Shown here: piece after piece, positions 16,981 to 25,808 of the stretch
How positions within the stretch are numbered: the stretch's first letter is position 1
How the letters are laid out: the number at the start of each line of letters is the position of its first letter
Assembly: GCA_015660645.1 (NCBI GenBank)
Contig: DQKS01000093.1
Span: forward strand, 1 to 35,721
Direction: 5' to 3'
DNA: 35,721 bases
Source: Gammaproteobacteria bacterium
GTDB lineage: Bacteria > Pseudomonadota > Gammaproteobacteria > Magnimaribacterales > Magnimaribacteraceae
Notes under the pieces: generated by a model
The model's database searches: none
Told to the model about the DNA's origin: nothing
The model's input: only the letters and a program-made list of their open reading frames with translations
Translations under genes and position numbers: made by a program

Positions 16981-17112
16981 TCCAATAATTAAGCTGGGTA
17001 AATACTCTAAATAGATATCATCAAGAAGATGAGATAGATTATTAAGAAAGTACTACTAAATATATCTAAATTTGTTATAAATCCTTAATAAAAAAAATAT
17101 GTGAGGAGTGAT

Positions 17113-18471
17113 ATGGGAGATATAGCGGGGAAAAATACAAAAAAAGATTTACTCTGGCATTTACAAGGAAACTGGGCGCCTGTAGATAAAGAAATTTCTG
17201 AATTGAATTTAGAAATAAAAGGAGAGATACCAAAGGATCTTAATGGCCTATTTTTAAGGAATGGAATGAATCCGAAATCAGGTCATAGTGATCACTGGTT
17301 TTTTGGCAATGGGATGCTTCACGGTTTGTATCTAGAAAATGGCAAGGCTAGTTACAAGAATAGGTATGTGGTTACGCCCTATTTAGAAAAAGATTTAGAT
17401 GTAATCAGCTCTTTTGGTGATTTGACTGCTTCGCCTGCTAATACGCATATAGTTGAACACGCTGGGAAAGTGCTAGCTTTAGAAGAGGCTCACCTCCCTT
17501 GGGAGGTAGATAAAGATTTAAACACCATAGGTGCATATGACTTTGCAGGAAAGCTCAAGGGTGCAATGACGGCCCATCCAAAGATTTGTCCAGAAACAGG
17601 TGAAATGTTTTTTTTCTCTTACTCTATGATGGGGGAACCTTTTTTAAATTATTACAGGGTTGATGATACTGGCCAGTTGATTCAATCTGAACCTATAGAA
17701 ATTCCTAGACCCGTTATGATGCACGATTGGAGCATAACAAGGAATCACGTTATTTTTATGGATTTACCTATAGTTTCTGATATGGACCTTGCCGTAACTA
17801 CAGGCTCTCCTTTTGGTTTTAAACCAGAGTGCGGTGCAAGACTTGGTGTTATGCCAAGGGATGGTGGCAATAAGGACATAAAGTGGTTTGAAATAGATCC
17901 TTGTTATGTCTTTCATTCTTTTAATTCTTTTGAAGAAGATGAAAAAATTATTTTATATGTATCTAGGCAACAAGAAGCAATGGTAGGAGGTTTTCAAGAT
18001 ATTTATGGAGGTGAATCTACTGTTGCTAGGCTTTGGAGGTGGACGATTGATCTTAAAACAGGGCATGTTAAAGAAGAACAAATGGATGATGGAGCTTGTG
18101 ATTTTCCAAGAATAGATGATAGAAGGGTAGGTCTCAAATCAAGCTTTGGCTACTCGTTACAAATAGAAACAGATGTAGAGTCTCTTACTTTTGGGAATCA
18201 TTTCTATAAGTACCAGTTAGAAACTGGATTAAGAATAGACCACGATTTGGGAAATAATATAGCCGGTGGAGAACCAGTTTTTGCACCCTGCAGCGACGTT
18301 TCAGAAGAAGACGAAGGATGGGTGATGTCTTTTGTTCATGAAAGAGATACAAGAAAGTCAAAGCTCGTGATTATAGATTCCAGGGATTTTGAGTCCCAGC
18401 CTGTGGCCGAAGTTTATCTTCCGCAAAGAATTCCTTACGGAGCTCACGGTAGTTGGATGCCTAATAAATAA
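17113..18471 (+). CDS. Carotenoid oxygenase (RPE65/CCD family)
   Basis: Iron(II) dioxygenase of the seven-bladed propeller family that cleaves alkene bonds of carotenoids, apocarotenoids or stilbenes. All four iron-binding histidines are present, numbered from the ATG at 17113: H155 (TAHPK), H204 (MHDWSIT), H268 (VFHSFN) and H445 (PYGAHG). The GNGMLHG segment after residue 64 matches the family's GDGM(L/V)H motif. I choose the ATG at 17113 (452 residues) over the GTG at 17101 because GAGGAG at 17103-17108 then serves as the SD. No signal peptide is seen, so it is cytoplasmic. It leads a three-gene operon with an acyl-CoA synthetase and a nitroreductase. Substrate unknown; retinal-forming Blh-type enzymes are a different family. 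Confidence 0.92.
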   Translation: MGDIAGKNTKKDLLWHLQGNWAPVDKEISELNLEIKGEIPKDLNGLFLRNGMNPKSGHSDHWFFGNGMLHGLYLENGKASYKNRYVVTPYLEKDLDVISSFGDLTASPANTHIVEHAGKVLALEEAHLPWEVDKDLNTIGAYDFAGKLKGAMTAHPKICPETGEMFFFSYSMMGEPFLNYYRVDDTGQLIQSEPIEIPRPVMMHDWSITRNHVIFMDLPIVSDMDLAVTTGSPFGFKPECGARLGVMPRDGGNKDIKWFEIDPCYVFHSFNSFEEDEKIILYVSRQQEAMVGGFQDIYGGESTVARLWRWTIDLKTGHVKEEQMDDGACDFPRIDDRRVGLKSSFGYSLQIETDVESLTFGNHFYKYQLETGLRIDHDLGNNIAGGEPVFAPCSDVSEEDEGWVMSFVHERDTRKSKLVIIDSRDFESQPVAEVYLPQRIPYGAHGSWMPNK

Positions 18472-18485
18472 TTTAAGGAGATTTT

Positions 18486-20111
18486 ATGGAAGCTCATTAT
18501 GCAACAGTATTTGAAAAGAATGCGGATGCTATCCCAAACGAGATAGCTGTAGTTTGTGGAGAAAATATAAGAACCTGGAAAGAGTACGATGACAGAGCTG
18601 CTAGGCTTGCCACACTTTTAACTTCTTATGGCTTAGGGAGTGATTCTAAAGTTGGTCTGTATTTGCACAACTCTAATGAGTTTTTAGAAGCTCAATATAG
18701 CGTTTTTAAGGTAGCAGGAGTACCCATCAATGTGAATTATCGCTACAAGGAAGAAGAACTGATTTACCTTTTAGATAATTCGGATTCCGAAGCAGTTTTT
18801 TTCCAGGGTTGTTATGCACAACAAATAGAATCCATAAAAGACAAGTTAGATAAAGTTAAGGTTTTTATACAAGTAGATGACGGAACTCCACAATTAGAAT
18901 GCGCTGAAAATTATGAGCAAATAATATCTTCTAATGAACCAATGGAGAGATTTGAAAGGTCTGAGGACAATATCTACATGCTCTATACAGGCGGAACTAC
19001 AGGTATGCCTAAAGGAGTGATGTATACCCACGGAGGTCATCTAGGCGCAATGTTTAATACTGCTGGAGCCTGGGGTATGATACCCATTCAAGAAAAGATA
19101 GAAATTGAAAATATTTCTAAAGAAGTCTTAAGAATATCAGAAGAAGAAAGCCTCACCGTTAGCATCCCTGCCTGTCCTTTAATGCATGGAACGGGTATGT
19201 GGTTGGGTGCTTTAATACCTCACTTAGTAGGTGGACGTGTAGTTACTATGCCTCAATTGGGATTTGACCCTGACTTCTTATTTAAAGAAGTTGAAAGAAC
19301 TAAAGTAAATAATATAGTGATAGTAGGAGATGCTTTTGCTAAACCTATGATGGATGCTTTGGACAAAGCAAAGGCTGAGAATAGCCCTTATAATTTAGAG
19401 AGCGTGAATACCATCATATCTAGTGGAGTTATGTGGAGTGCAGAAGTTAAGGAGGGCCTCTTAAAACACCACGAAATGGTACTGATAGATGCCATGGGGT
19501 CTACAGAAGGCGGTATGGGCTCTTCCGTCTCTTCTAGAGACGAGTCACCTGGAACTGCTAAATTTACCATAAACCCTGGCGTGATAGTTATAACCGATGA
19601 AGGAGAACATGTAGAGCCAGGCTCTGGAAAAATGGGAAAAATTGGCACAAGCGGCCTTGTTCCTCAGGGTTATTTCAAAGATGAAAAAAAATCGGCAGAA
19701 ACCTTTAAAGAGTTTGAAGGAGTCAGGTACAGCTTTCCGGGAGACTATGCTCTTGTAGAAGCAGATGGAACAATTACTCTTTTGGGGCGGGGCAGTAACT
19801 GCATTAACACTGCTGGTGAGAAGGTTTATCCAGAAGAAGTAGAAGAAGCCGTTAAAAGACATCCTGAAATATATGATTGCTTGGTTGTGGGGCTTAAAGA
19901 CGATAGATTTGGTCAAAGAGTTGTCGCCTTGGCATCTTATCAAGACGATAAGGAAATATCAGAACAGGATTTGATAGGATTTACCAGAGAGCACTTAGCC
20001 GGATATAAATTGCCTAAACAAGTCTTGTTTGTAGATGAGGTTATGAGAGCTCCTAATGGCAAAGCTAATTACAAATGGGCTAAGCAAAGAGCAGAAGAAG
20101 AACTTGGATAG
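18486..20111 (+). CDS. Acyl-CoA synthetase (AMP-forming, FadD-like)
   Basis: A 541-residue ANL-superfamily ligase that activates a carboxylic acid with ATP and CoA. The P-loop YTGGTTGMPKG is near residues 167-177, the A5 region DAMGSTEGG follows, GDYALVEADGTITLLGRG marks the hinge, and the conserved C-terminal lysine lies in APNGKANYKW. An AAGGAG SD lies a few bases before the ATG and 14 nt separate it from the carotenoid-oxygenase gene. The enzyme may activate an acid derived from the aldehyde product of that oxygenase (inference). The chain length or ring specificity cannot be told from the motifs. Confidence 0.88.
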   Translation: MEAHYATVFEKNADAIPNEIAVVCGENIRTWKEYDDRAARLATLLTSYGLGSDSKVGLYLHNSNEFLEAQYSVFKVAGVPINVNYRYKEEELIYLLDNSDSEAVFFQGCYAQQIESIKDKLDKVKVFIQVDDGTPQLECAENYEQIISSNEPMERFERSEDNIYMLYTGGTTGMPKGVMYTHGGHLGAMFNTAGAWGMIPIQEKIEIENISKEVLRISEEESLTVSIPACPLMHGTGMWLGALIPHLVGGRVVTMPQLGFDPDFLFKEVERTKVNNIVIVGDAFAKPMMDALDKAKAENSPYNLESVNTIISSGVMWSAEVKEGLLKHHEMVLIDAMGSTEGGMGSSVSSRDESPGTAKFTINPGVIVITDEGEHVEPGSGKMGKIGTSGLVPQGYFKDEKKSAETFKEFEGVRYSFPGDYALVEADGTITLLGRGSNCINTAGEKVYPEEVEEAVKRHPEIYDCLVVGLKDDRFGQRVVALASYQDDKEISEQDLIGFTREHLAGYKLPKQVLFVDEVMRAPNGKANYKWAKQRAEEELG

Positions 20112-20125
20112 TAAGGAGACATTAA

Positions 20126-20785
20126 ATGGATGTAACTGAAGCAGTTCTATCTAGACAATCTATAAGAGCTTATTTGGATAAGTCCGTGTCTGATGAAATT
20201 ATTAAAGAACTTTTAGAGAAATCATCCCGGGCTGCATCTGGAGGTAACTTACAGCCGTGGAAGGTTTATGTCATTAATAATAAAACTATGGATTCTTTTT
20301 TAGAGTTTCAAAAAAATTGGAGCGAACCCGAAACCCCTGCTTATCCAATTTATCCTGAGAACTTAACCGAGCCGTACAGAACTTCGCGATACGAAGTTGG
20401 CGAACAAATGTATTCTTTATTGAACATAGAAAGAGAGGATAAAGAGAGCAGGGTTAAACAAATGCTTAAAAATTATGAATTCTTTGGAGCCCCTTCTGCT
20501 TTCTTCTGCTTTGTAGATAGACAAATGGGATTGCCGCAGTGGTCTGATCTAGGAATGTTCTTGCAGACCTTTATGTTACTAGCCAGAGAGGCTGGCTTAG
20601 ATACTTGCGCTCAAGAAGCTTGGTCTTTGAAACAGGAGAGTATTACCTCTTTTGTGGAGGCGCCTGAAGAGATGATGCTTTTCTGTGGCATGTCTATAGG
20701 CTATCAAGACGAGGAGGCAGTCATAAATAAACTTAGGACTAATAGACGTCCTATTGATGATTGGGCTACTTTTTTATCTAAGTAA
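20126..20785 (+). CDS. Nitroreductase-family FMN oxidoreductase
   Basis: A 219-residue flavoprotein of the nitroreductase fold. The N-terminal SRQSIRAYLDK and ASGGNLQPWKV blocks are the FMN-binding signatures; the GLDTCAQEAW segment is the usual mid-domain motif. Natural substrates in this family include quinones, enones and nitro compounds, so the annotation says little about the true role. It follows the synthetase by 14 nt with its own strong SD (AAGGAG) and ends the operon. The convergent amidohydrolase ends 15 nt downstream; no clear terminator hairpin is visible between them. Confidence 0.85.
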   Translation: MDVTEAVLSRQSIRAYLDKSVSDEIIKELLEKSSRAASGGNLQPWKVYVINNKTMDSFLEFQKNWSEPETPAYPIYPENLTEPYRTSRYEVGEQMYSLLNIEREDKESRVKQMLKNYEFFGAPSAFFCFVDRQMGLPQWSDLGMFLQTFMLLAREAGLDTCAQEAWSLKQESITSFVEAPEEMMLFCGMSIGYQDEEAVINKLRTNRRPIDDWATFLSK

Positions 20786-20800
20786 TAAGAAGCTGGCTAT

Positions 20801-22468
20801 TTAAGAAACATGTCTTAGGACTTCGCCATTAGCAACACCCGTCATCTCTCCATCAAGGAAATTTATTTTTCCGTTCACTACAGTAGCTTTATAACCCTTG
20901 GAGCCCTGAACATATCTTGGTGCGCCTCCAGGAAAGTCATGGGCTATTTCTGGCTGCAATTCACTTACTGTCGCGGGATCAAAAATATTGATGTCAGCTT
21001 TTTTACCTACCTCAAGTAAGCCTCTATCCTTGATACCAACTATTCTTGCTGGTGCTGAAGTTATTCTCCTTATACCTTCTTCTAGAGAATATATCCCTGC
21101 TTTTCTAACCCAATGAGACAAAACAAAAGTTGCCCAGCCTGCATCGCAGATTTGTGAAACGTGAGCTCCTGCATCACCAAGCCCTGGAAAAATTCTCTTA
21201 CTCTTAAACATTTCACCAGCCTCTTCAAGATTTTGATTAAACATTCTGTAATTGAATAAGGTTTTTCCATCTGACTCATCTGATAAATTTAGAAACAGTT
21301 CTGATGGATGAATACTTCTCTCTTTTGACATGTTGGCAATACAGCTTTCCTTGCCGGCTGTATAATTCGGTGTCTCGCCATCGCCAAGCCAAAACACAAG
21401 GTTATAAGGAAGAGATTCTTTTGAAGAAGAAGCTTCTTTAATAAGTTTACTTCTTGTTACACTATCTCTTATGGCAGAGAGCCTGCCGTCTAAGTCAAGC
21501 TTTCTAATAGCATCCCACGTTTCTCCGGAAAAAGGCAATGATGATTGCAAGCCGAACATAAAACCTGAAGATCTGGGCATCGAGATAGCAGTAATATCTC
21601 CTCCATCACTACAAAGCTCATCAATCATATTACATAATCTTTTACCCGAACCTTTGTCGGGTCCAGCCGCCATACTAAATAAAATTCTTTCCTTAGTTGT
21701 TGCTGCTAGATCTTTAAGTAATTGCCTGGAGAAGTCTGGCTCTCCTCCAAAATCAAGTACATTTTGCATAAGGCCTTTTTTTTCACCTACCACTTTAGCT
21801 ATTTCAATTAATTCTTTTGCTGCTGCGTAAGTTCCAGGTATGGATCTACCATCAGGCCCTACATGAGGAGGGTATCTATTCGTAGAGAAACCAACAGCTC
21901 CAGCATCCATAGATACACCAACTATTTCTGCCATTTGTGCTATCTCTTCATCAGTAGCCATTTCTTCTACAGATCTTTCTCCCATAACGTAATACCTAAC
22001 TGCTGCGTGGCCAACCATTCCTGCTACATTGATTCCTAAATCAAGGTTCTCTATAGAATTCAGATAGCCTCCGTAATCTTCCCAATCCCATGGTAGGCCT
22101 CCCAAAATAGCTTCTTTGGGTATGTCTTCCACGGTTTGCATCATGTGAGCTATTAATTCACGATCTTCTGGTTTGCAAGGAGCAAAAGTTACTCCACAAT
22201 TCCCCATTAAGGCTGTCGTCACTCCGTGTTGGCTAACTGGTCTTAATTCAGGATCCCAGCCTATTTGTGCATCTAGATGAGTATGTATATCAACAAATCC
22301 AGGAGTCACAGCCATTCCATCAGCGTCAATCTCCTCTTTTGCTTGTGGAGAAGAAAGTTCACCTATTTCAGTTATAACTCCATCATCTATAGCAATATCG
22401 CCGTGTGTGGTTTTTGCGCCGGTGCCGTCAATAATTTCCCCATTCTTAATTATTAAATCATGTTCCAT
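20801..22468 (-). CDS. D-aminoacylase-like amidohydrolase (N-acyl-D-amino-acid deacylase family)
   Basis: A 555-residue metal-dependent hydrolase of the amidohydrolase superfamily. The beta-sandwich start is followed by the metal motif HTHLDAQ (H62, H64), GNCG with C91, a metal ligand position in D-aminoacylases, VGHAAVR, and the late DAGAHVSQ block that supplies the catalytic aspartate. Proteins of this branch split N-acyl-D-amino acids or dipeptide-like amides, but many annotated members lack proven substrates. An AGAGGA SD precedes the ATG. It faces the three-gene operon tail to tail and stands back to back with the FG-GAP lipoprotein; a functional link is unproven. Confidence 0.82.
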   Translation of the reverse strand: MEHDLIIKNGEIIDGTGAKTTHGDIAIDDGVITEIGELSSPQAKEEIDADGMAVTPGFVDIHTHLDAQIGWDPELRPVSQHGVTTALMGNCGVTFAPCKPEDRELIAHMMQTVEDIPKEAILGGLPWDWEDYGGYLNSIENLDLGINVAGMVGHAAVRYYVMGERSVEEMATDEEIAQMAEIVGVSMDAGAVGFSTNRYPPHVGPDGRSIPGTYAAAKELIEIAKVVGEKKGLMQNVLDFGGEPDFSRQLLKDLAATTKERILFSMAAGPDKGSGKRLCNMIDELCSDGGDITAISMPRSSGFMFGLQSSLPFSGETWDAIRKLDLDGRLSAIRDSVTRSKLIKEASSSKESLPYNLVFWLGDGETPNYTAGKESCIANMSKERSIHPSELFLNLSDESDGKTLFNYRMFNQNLEEAGEMFKSKRIFPGLGDAGAHVSQICDAGWATFVLSHWVRKAGIYSLEEGIRRITSAPARIVGIKDRGLLEVGKKADINIFDPATVSELQPEIAHDFPGGAPRYVQGSKGYKATVVNGKINFLDGEMTGVANGEVLRHVS

Positions 22469-22525
22469 AAAAATCCTCTTTATAACAGCAGTATATTGTT
22501 AAGATATTAATAGAAAAGTACTATT

Positions 22526-22545
22526 AGGAATATAATTTTATTCCT
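22526..22545. repeat. Short inverted repeat in the divergent promoter region
   Basis: AGGAAT and ATTCCT, separated by 8 AT-only bases, lie between the divergent amidohydrolase and lipoprotein genes. It could be an operator or chance in AT-rich DNA. Confidence 0.25.
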
Positions 22546-22556
22546 TTCAACAAATT

Positions 22557-24371
22557 ATTAATAATCTAAAAAATAATATTTATGTAATTCTTCTGAGTTT
22601 TCTATTTTCTTGTGGAAGTAATTCAGAGAATGTAGAGCCACCTTTATTTTCTTTAGAAATCACATCTCCAGAAACCTCATATGATTATTCAGAGGTAGAA
22701 ATATTCATCTCATCTAATAGATCTATATCAAAAATAGAATTCATTTCGGAAGAACTCGAGCTGCTATCAGTTTCTGGAAATACCTTGGTGGTGCTGACGC
22801 CAGTATCTCCCATAGAAAGACAAATAGAATTTTTAATTAAAGTTACGGATCTTGAAGGCAATGTGGTTTCAAAAGTTGACACCCTTTCAATAGTGTCTTA
22901 CAAACATAATCTTCCTCACTTTACTACTTTGAGCCAGAATCATACTGAGAACTATATTTCAGAAGATTATTCAGTGTTTAACTTTTCTTTTGAAGCCATT
23001 CATACTAATGAAAGTTACACCCAAACTTTGTGCTATCCGACGGTAAATGATTGTTCAGAGCAAGATGGTACTTTCACGCACGATATGCACAATTCAAATT
23101 ACGGAGATTTCAATGGAGATGGTTACGAAGATTTAGTAGTTAGTTGGGCAGTTTTTCCTCATACCTTAGAAAGAGAAACAACAAAAAGTACTATAGAGAT
23201 CTACCTGAATGATCAAAAAGGTAGATTAATAAAAGATCATGACTTCTTTTTTGACAGACTACCACCAGAGAGGATGATGAATTACAGGGTATTAGTAGAT
23301 GATTTTAATCAAGACGGTATTGATGATATTTTTGCAGGTACAAGCGGATTACACAAAAGAAATTCTGATGGAACATGGTATTTTAAGGGAGATTCCCATG
23401 TTCTTTTAATATCAGATACTGGGGTAATGGTGGATGCTTCTTCAATTATTGAAGGCAATGATGGGCTATCGGCTCATGATGCTTCTTCTGGAGATGTAAA
23501 TGGCGACGGGTATCCTGATATTCTCTCCGGTAGAAAATTATTTATAAACAACAAAGGTATTAGCTTTACAGATGATACTGAAAAACTTCCGGAGGTTTGG
23601 AAGCAAAACTACCAAAAATATCAGTACCCTATGTCTTCTTTATTGGAAGATTTTAATGGAGATGGTTTGGCAGAGATAGTGATATTTTGGAATGATGATG
23701 AGGAAAATACAGACCCTCCTTTGCCAGAAATTTTAATGAGTGATATAAATAAACCAGTAAAATACTGGGAAATGCAGACCTTAACAGAGGGTTATTTTGG
23801 CAGTGGTAGAACGAAATTTAATTATGCTGCTGCAGAAGATATAGATTCCGATGGAGATAAAGATATTGTTGTTGGAACTACAAGATCAACTCCTTATTAT
23901 GTAGGTCGATTTATTCAAATCTTTATTAATGATGGACTGGGGTATTTTACCGATGAAAGCCTCTCTAAAATGGGAGAGCAACCAAGATCTTTAAACAGCG
24001 ATGATCCCTCTGTAAATGTAGAATGCATTACACATGGAGAAGGGGCATTATTTCTTCGTGATTATGAAGGGGATGGAGATTTAGATATCTTTGATCAAAC
24101 AGCAGCCAATTCTCCATCCCAATGCCCAGGGATGAATATTTATATAAACGACGGAACGGGCACTTTCAAAAAAGATTCTACAACTCAATTTGCATGGGTA
24201 ACAGGCAATCAAATTTCAGATTTTGATTATGAGGTAGACGGTTCCCCAATCAACAGGGCTATCCCGTTAGACCTTGATAAAAAAAATAGATTAGATTTTG
24301 CAGCTGAAGTTCATGCTCCATCTTCTGAGAATATTAGATACCTTTACCAAATAATATCTGATTCAGATTGA
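22557..24371 (+). CDS. FG-GAP/VCBS-repeat lipoprotein with a non-canonical start
   Basis: The frame that contains the repeat domain stays open upstream to a TAA near 22533. It encodes a lipoprotein signal: LKNNIYVILLSFLFSC, with the lipobox cysteine codon at 22611-22613, then SNSENVEPP and a beta-rich region. No ATG, GTG or TTG precedes the signal, so I place the start provisionally at the ATT at 22557 (604 residues); the ATT at 22578 or a mutated ATG at 22566 (now CTA) are alternatives. The C-terminal part holds about seven propeller repeats with calcium-type DxNxDG loops: DFNGDGYED, DFNQDGIDD, DVNGDGYPD, DFNGDGLAE, DIDSDGDKD, DYEGDGDLD and a degenerate DLDKKNRLD. This suggests a seven-bladed integrin-alpha-like propeller on the cell envelope. 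Partner and role unknown. Confidence 0.7.
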   Translation: MNNLKNNIYVILLSFLFSCGSNSENVEPPLFSLEITSPETSYDYSEVEIFISSNRSISKIEFISEELELLSVSGNTLVVLTPVSPIERQIEFLIKVTDLEGNVVSKVDTLSIVSYKHNLPHFTTLSQNHTENYISEDYSVFNFSFEAIHTNESYTQTLCYPTVNDCSEQDGTFTHDMHNSNYGDFNGDGYEDLVVSWAVFPHTLERETTKSTIEIYLNDQKGRLIKDHDFFFDRLPPERMMNYRVLVDDFNQDGIDDIFAGTSGLHKRNSDGTWYFKGDSHVLLISDTGVMVDASSIIEGNDGLSAHDASSGDVNGDGYPDILSGRKLFINNKGISFTDDTEKLPEVWKQNYQKYQYPMSSLLEDFNGDGLAEIVIFWNDDEENTDPPLPEILMSDINKPVKYWEMQTLTEGYFGSGRTKFNYAAAEDIDSDGDKDIVVGTTRSTPYYVGRFIQIFINDGLGYFTDESLSKMGEQPRSLNSDDPSVNVECITHGEGALFLRDYEGDGDLDIFDQTAANSPSQCPGMNIYINDGTGTFKKDSTTQFAWVTGNQISDFDYEVDGSPINRAIPLDLDKKNRLDFAAEVHAPSSENIRYLYQIISDSD

Positions 24372-24378
24372 ATAAAAT

Positions 24379-24456
24379 TGGTGGGCTAGACAGGATTTGA
24401 ACCTGTGACCTTCTGCTCCGGAGGCAGACGTTCTATCCGTGCTGAACTACTAGCCC
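24379..24456 (-). tRNA. tRNA-Arg (anticodon CCG)
   Basis: The minus strand folds as a full cloverleaf. The acceptor stem is GGGCTAG/CTAGCCC, the D stem GTTC/GAAC, and the anticodon stem TCTGC/GCAGA with loop CTCCGGA, giving anticodon CCG, which reads the Arg codon CGG. The T arm is ACAGG-TTCAAAT-CCTGT. Discriminator A and the CCA end are encoded (24379-24382). A TATAAT at 24466-24471 on the same strand lies about 10 nt upstream of the 5' end and may be its promoter. It sits alone between two plus-strand genes. Confidence 0.97.
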
Positions 24457-24465
24457 TATTCATGG

Positions 24466-24471
24466 ATTATA
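24466..24471 (-). promoter_or_regulatory. -10 box for tRNA-Arg
   Basis: A perfect TATAAT on the minus strand, with the mature tRNA 5' end about 10 nt downstream. No clear -35 box is visible. Confidence 0.4.
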
Positions 24472-24551
24472 TAGAACTTCATAGTTGTATTTTATTAATT
24501 GAGAGCTCCTGCTATTATTCCCTACCTCTTTTAGAGACACATGGAGTAATA

Positions 24552-25736
24552 ATGGCCGCTAAGAACAAATGGCAAGCATTGAACTGGAAAGATCCATTTT
24601 TATTAGATCAGCAGTTAACCGCAGATCAACGCTTGATCCGCGATACAGCGCATCAGTATGCTCAAGGAAAGTTATTACCGAGGGTTAGGGAGGCTTTTAG
24701 AAATGAAGAAACTGATCCTGCCATATTTCAAGAGATGGGTTCTCTTGGTTTATTAGGTTCAACCATTGAGGGATACGATTGCCCCGGTGTGGACTACATG
24801 AGTTATGGATTGATAGCCAGGGAAATCGAAAGAGTGGATTCAGGATATAGATCGATGATGAGTGTTCAGTCTTCTCTAGTCATGTACCCCATTTATGCCT
24901 TTGGCACAGAAGCTCAGCGTAAAAAATACCTTCCCAAGCTTGCGTCCGGAGAGTTGATAGGGTGTTTTGGTCTAACCGAGCCAGACTATGGGTCTGATGC
25001 AGGTGGATTAATAACACGAGCAAAATCAGTAGAAGGTGGTTACTCCCTTTCTGGAGCTAAGATGTGGATTTCCAACAGCCCAATAGCAGATGTGTTTGTA
25101 ATATGGGCTAAAAATGATGATGGGATTATAAAAGGTTTTATATTAGAAAAAGGCATGGAAGGTTTAAGTGCACCAAAAATTGAAGGAAAACTTGCCTTAA
25201 GAGCTTCAATAACTGGACAGATTGTAATGGAGGATGTTTTTGTAACTGAGGAGCAGCTTCTTCCAGAAGTTGAAGGTTTAAAAGGCCCTTTTAGCTGTTT
25301 AAATAACGCACGCTATGGAATAGCTTGGGGAGCTTTGGGAGCAGCAGAGACTTGTTGGATAACATCTAGAGACTACGTTATGGATAGAAAGCAGTTTAAT
25401 AAGCCTCTAGGAGCTAATCAACTTATTCAATTAAAGCTTGCCGATATGCAAACTGACATCGCACTTGGTTTGCAGGGATGTTTTAGGGCAGGCCAATTAA
25501 TGGATGAAGGAAATATAGCACCGGAATTAATTTCCTTAATTAAAAGGAATTCAACCGGCAAGGCTTTAGAAATAGCTCGTCAATCTCGAGACATGTTGGG
25601 TGCTAATGGTATATCAGAAGAATACCCTATTATGCGACACATGGTAAATCTTGAAGTGGTAAATACCTATGAAGGCACGAACGACATTCATGCTCTTATC
25701 TTAGGAAGAACCCAAACAGGTATAGCTGCTTTTTAA
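24552..25736 (+). CDS. gcdH: Glutaryl-CoA dehydrogenase (acyl-CoA dehydrogenase family)
   Basis: Flavoenzyme that oxidises and decarboxylates glutaryl-CoA to crotonyl-CoA in lysine and aromatic catabolism. From the ATG at 24552 it has 394 residues, the usual GCDH length. The N-terminal [13 protein letters not shown] pattern is typical of GCDH, as are [22 protein letters not shown], and the catalytic glutamate in [16 protein letters not shown]. The start is fixed by GGAG at 24543-24546; the open frame continues upstream through the tRNA gene on the other strand, which cannot be coding. No dedicated LysR regulator or CoA transferase lies next to it here. Confidence 0.9.
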   Translation: MAAKNKWQALNWKDPFLLDQQLTADQRLIRDTAHQYAQGKLLPRVREAFRNEETDPAIFQEMGSLGLLGSTIEGYDCPGVDYMSYGLIAREIERVDSGYRSMMSVQSSLVMYPIYAFGTEAQRKKYLPKLASGELIGCFGLTEPDYGSDAGGLITRAKSVEGGYSLSGAKMWISNSPIADVFVIWAKNDDGIIKGFILEKGMEGLSAPKIEGKLALRASITGQIVMEDVFVTEEQLLPEVEGLKGPFSCLNNARYGIAWGALGAAETCWITSRDYVMDRKQFNKPLGANQLIQLKLADMQTDIALGLQGCFRAGQLMDEGNIAPELISLIKRNSTGKALEIARQSRDMLGANGISEEYPIMRHMVNLEVVNTYEGTNDIHALILGRTQTGIAAF

Positions 25737-25770
25737 CCAATTGAATGAAGACTGTAGTTCTATCTTCATT

Positions 25771-25776
25771 TATAAT
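25771..25776 (+). promoter_or_regulatory. -10 box of the cytochrome c5 promoter
   Basis: A perfect TATAAT followed by GCCGTCGCC, 33 nt before the cytochrome c5 ATG. The TTGAAT at 25741 is too far (24 nt) to be its -35. Confidence 0.4.
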
Positions 25777-25808
25777 GCCGTCGCCTAACTTTAACAATTT
25801 AAAGATAT

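Noticed and set aside
22685-22882. Minus-strand 65-codon open frame
   Set aside because: It lies opposite the real FG-GAP lipoprotein frame, is serine-rich by codon mirror effect, and resembles no family.
24405-24551. Longer N-terminus for the glutaryl-CoA dehydrogenase
   Set aside because: The frame is open but overlaps the tRNA-Arg gene on the other strand, and GGAG with ATG at 24552 gives the normal family length.
25744-25770. 8-bp perfect hairpin after gcdH as an intrinsic terminator
   Set aside because: AATGAAGA/TCTTCATT forms a good stem, but it is followed by TATAATGCC with no T-run and is AT-rich; more likely chance or part of the cytochrome c5 promoter region.
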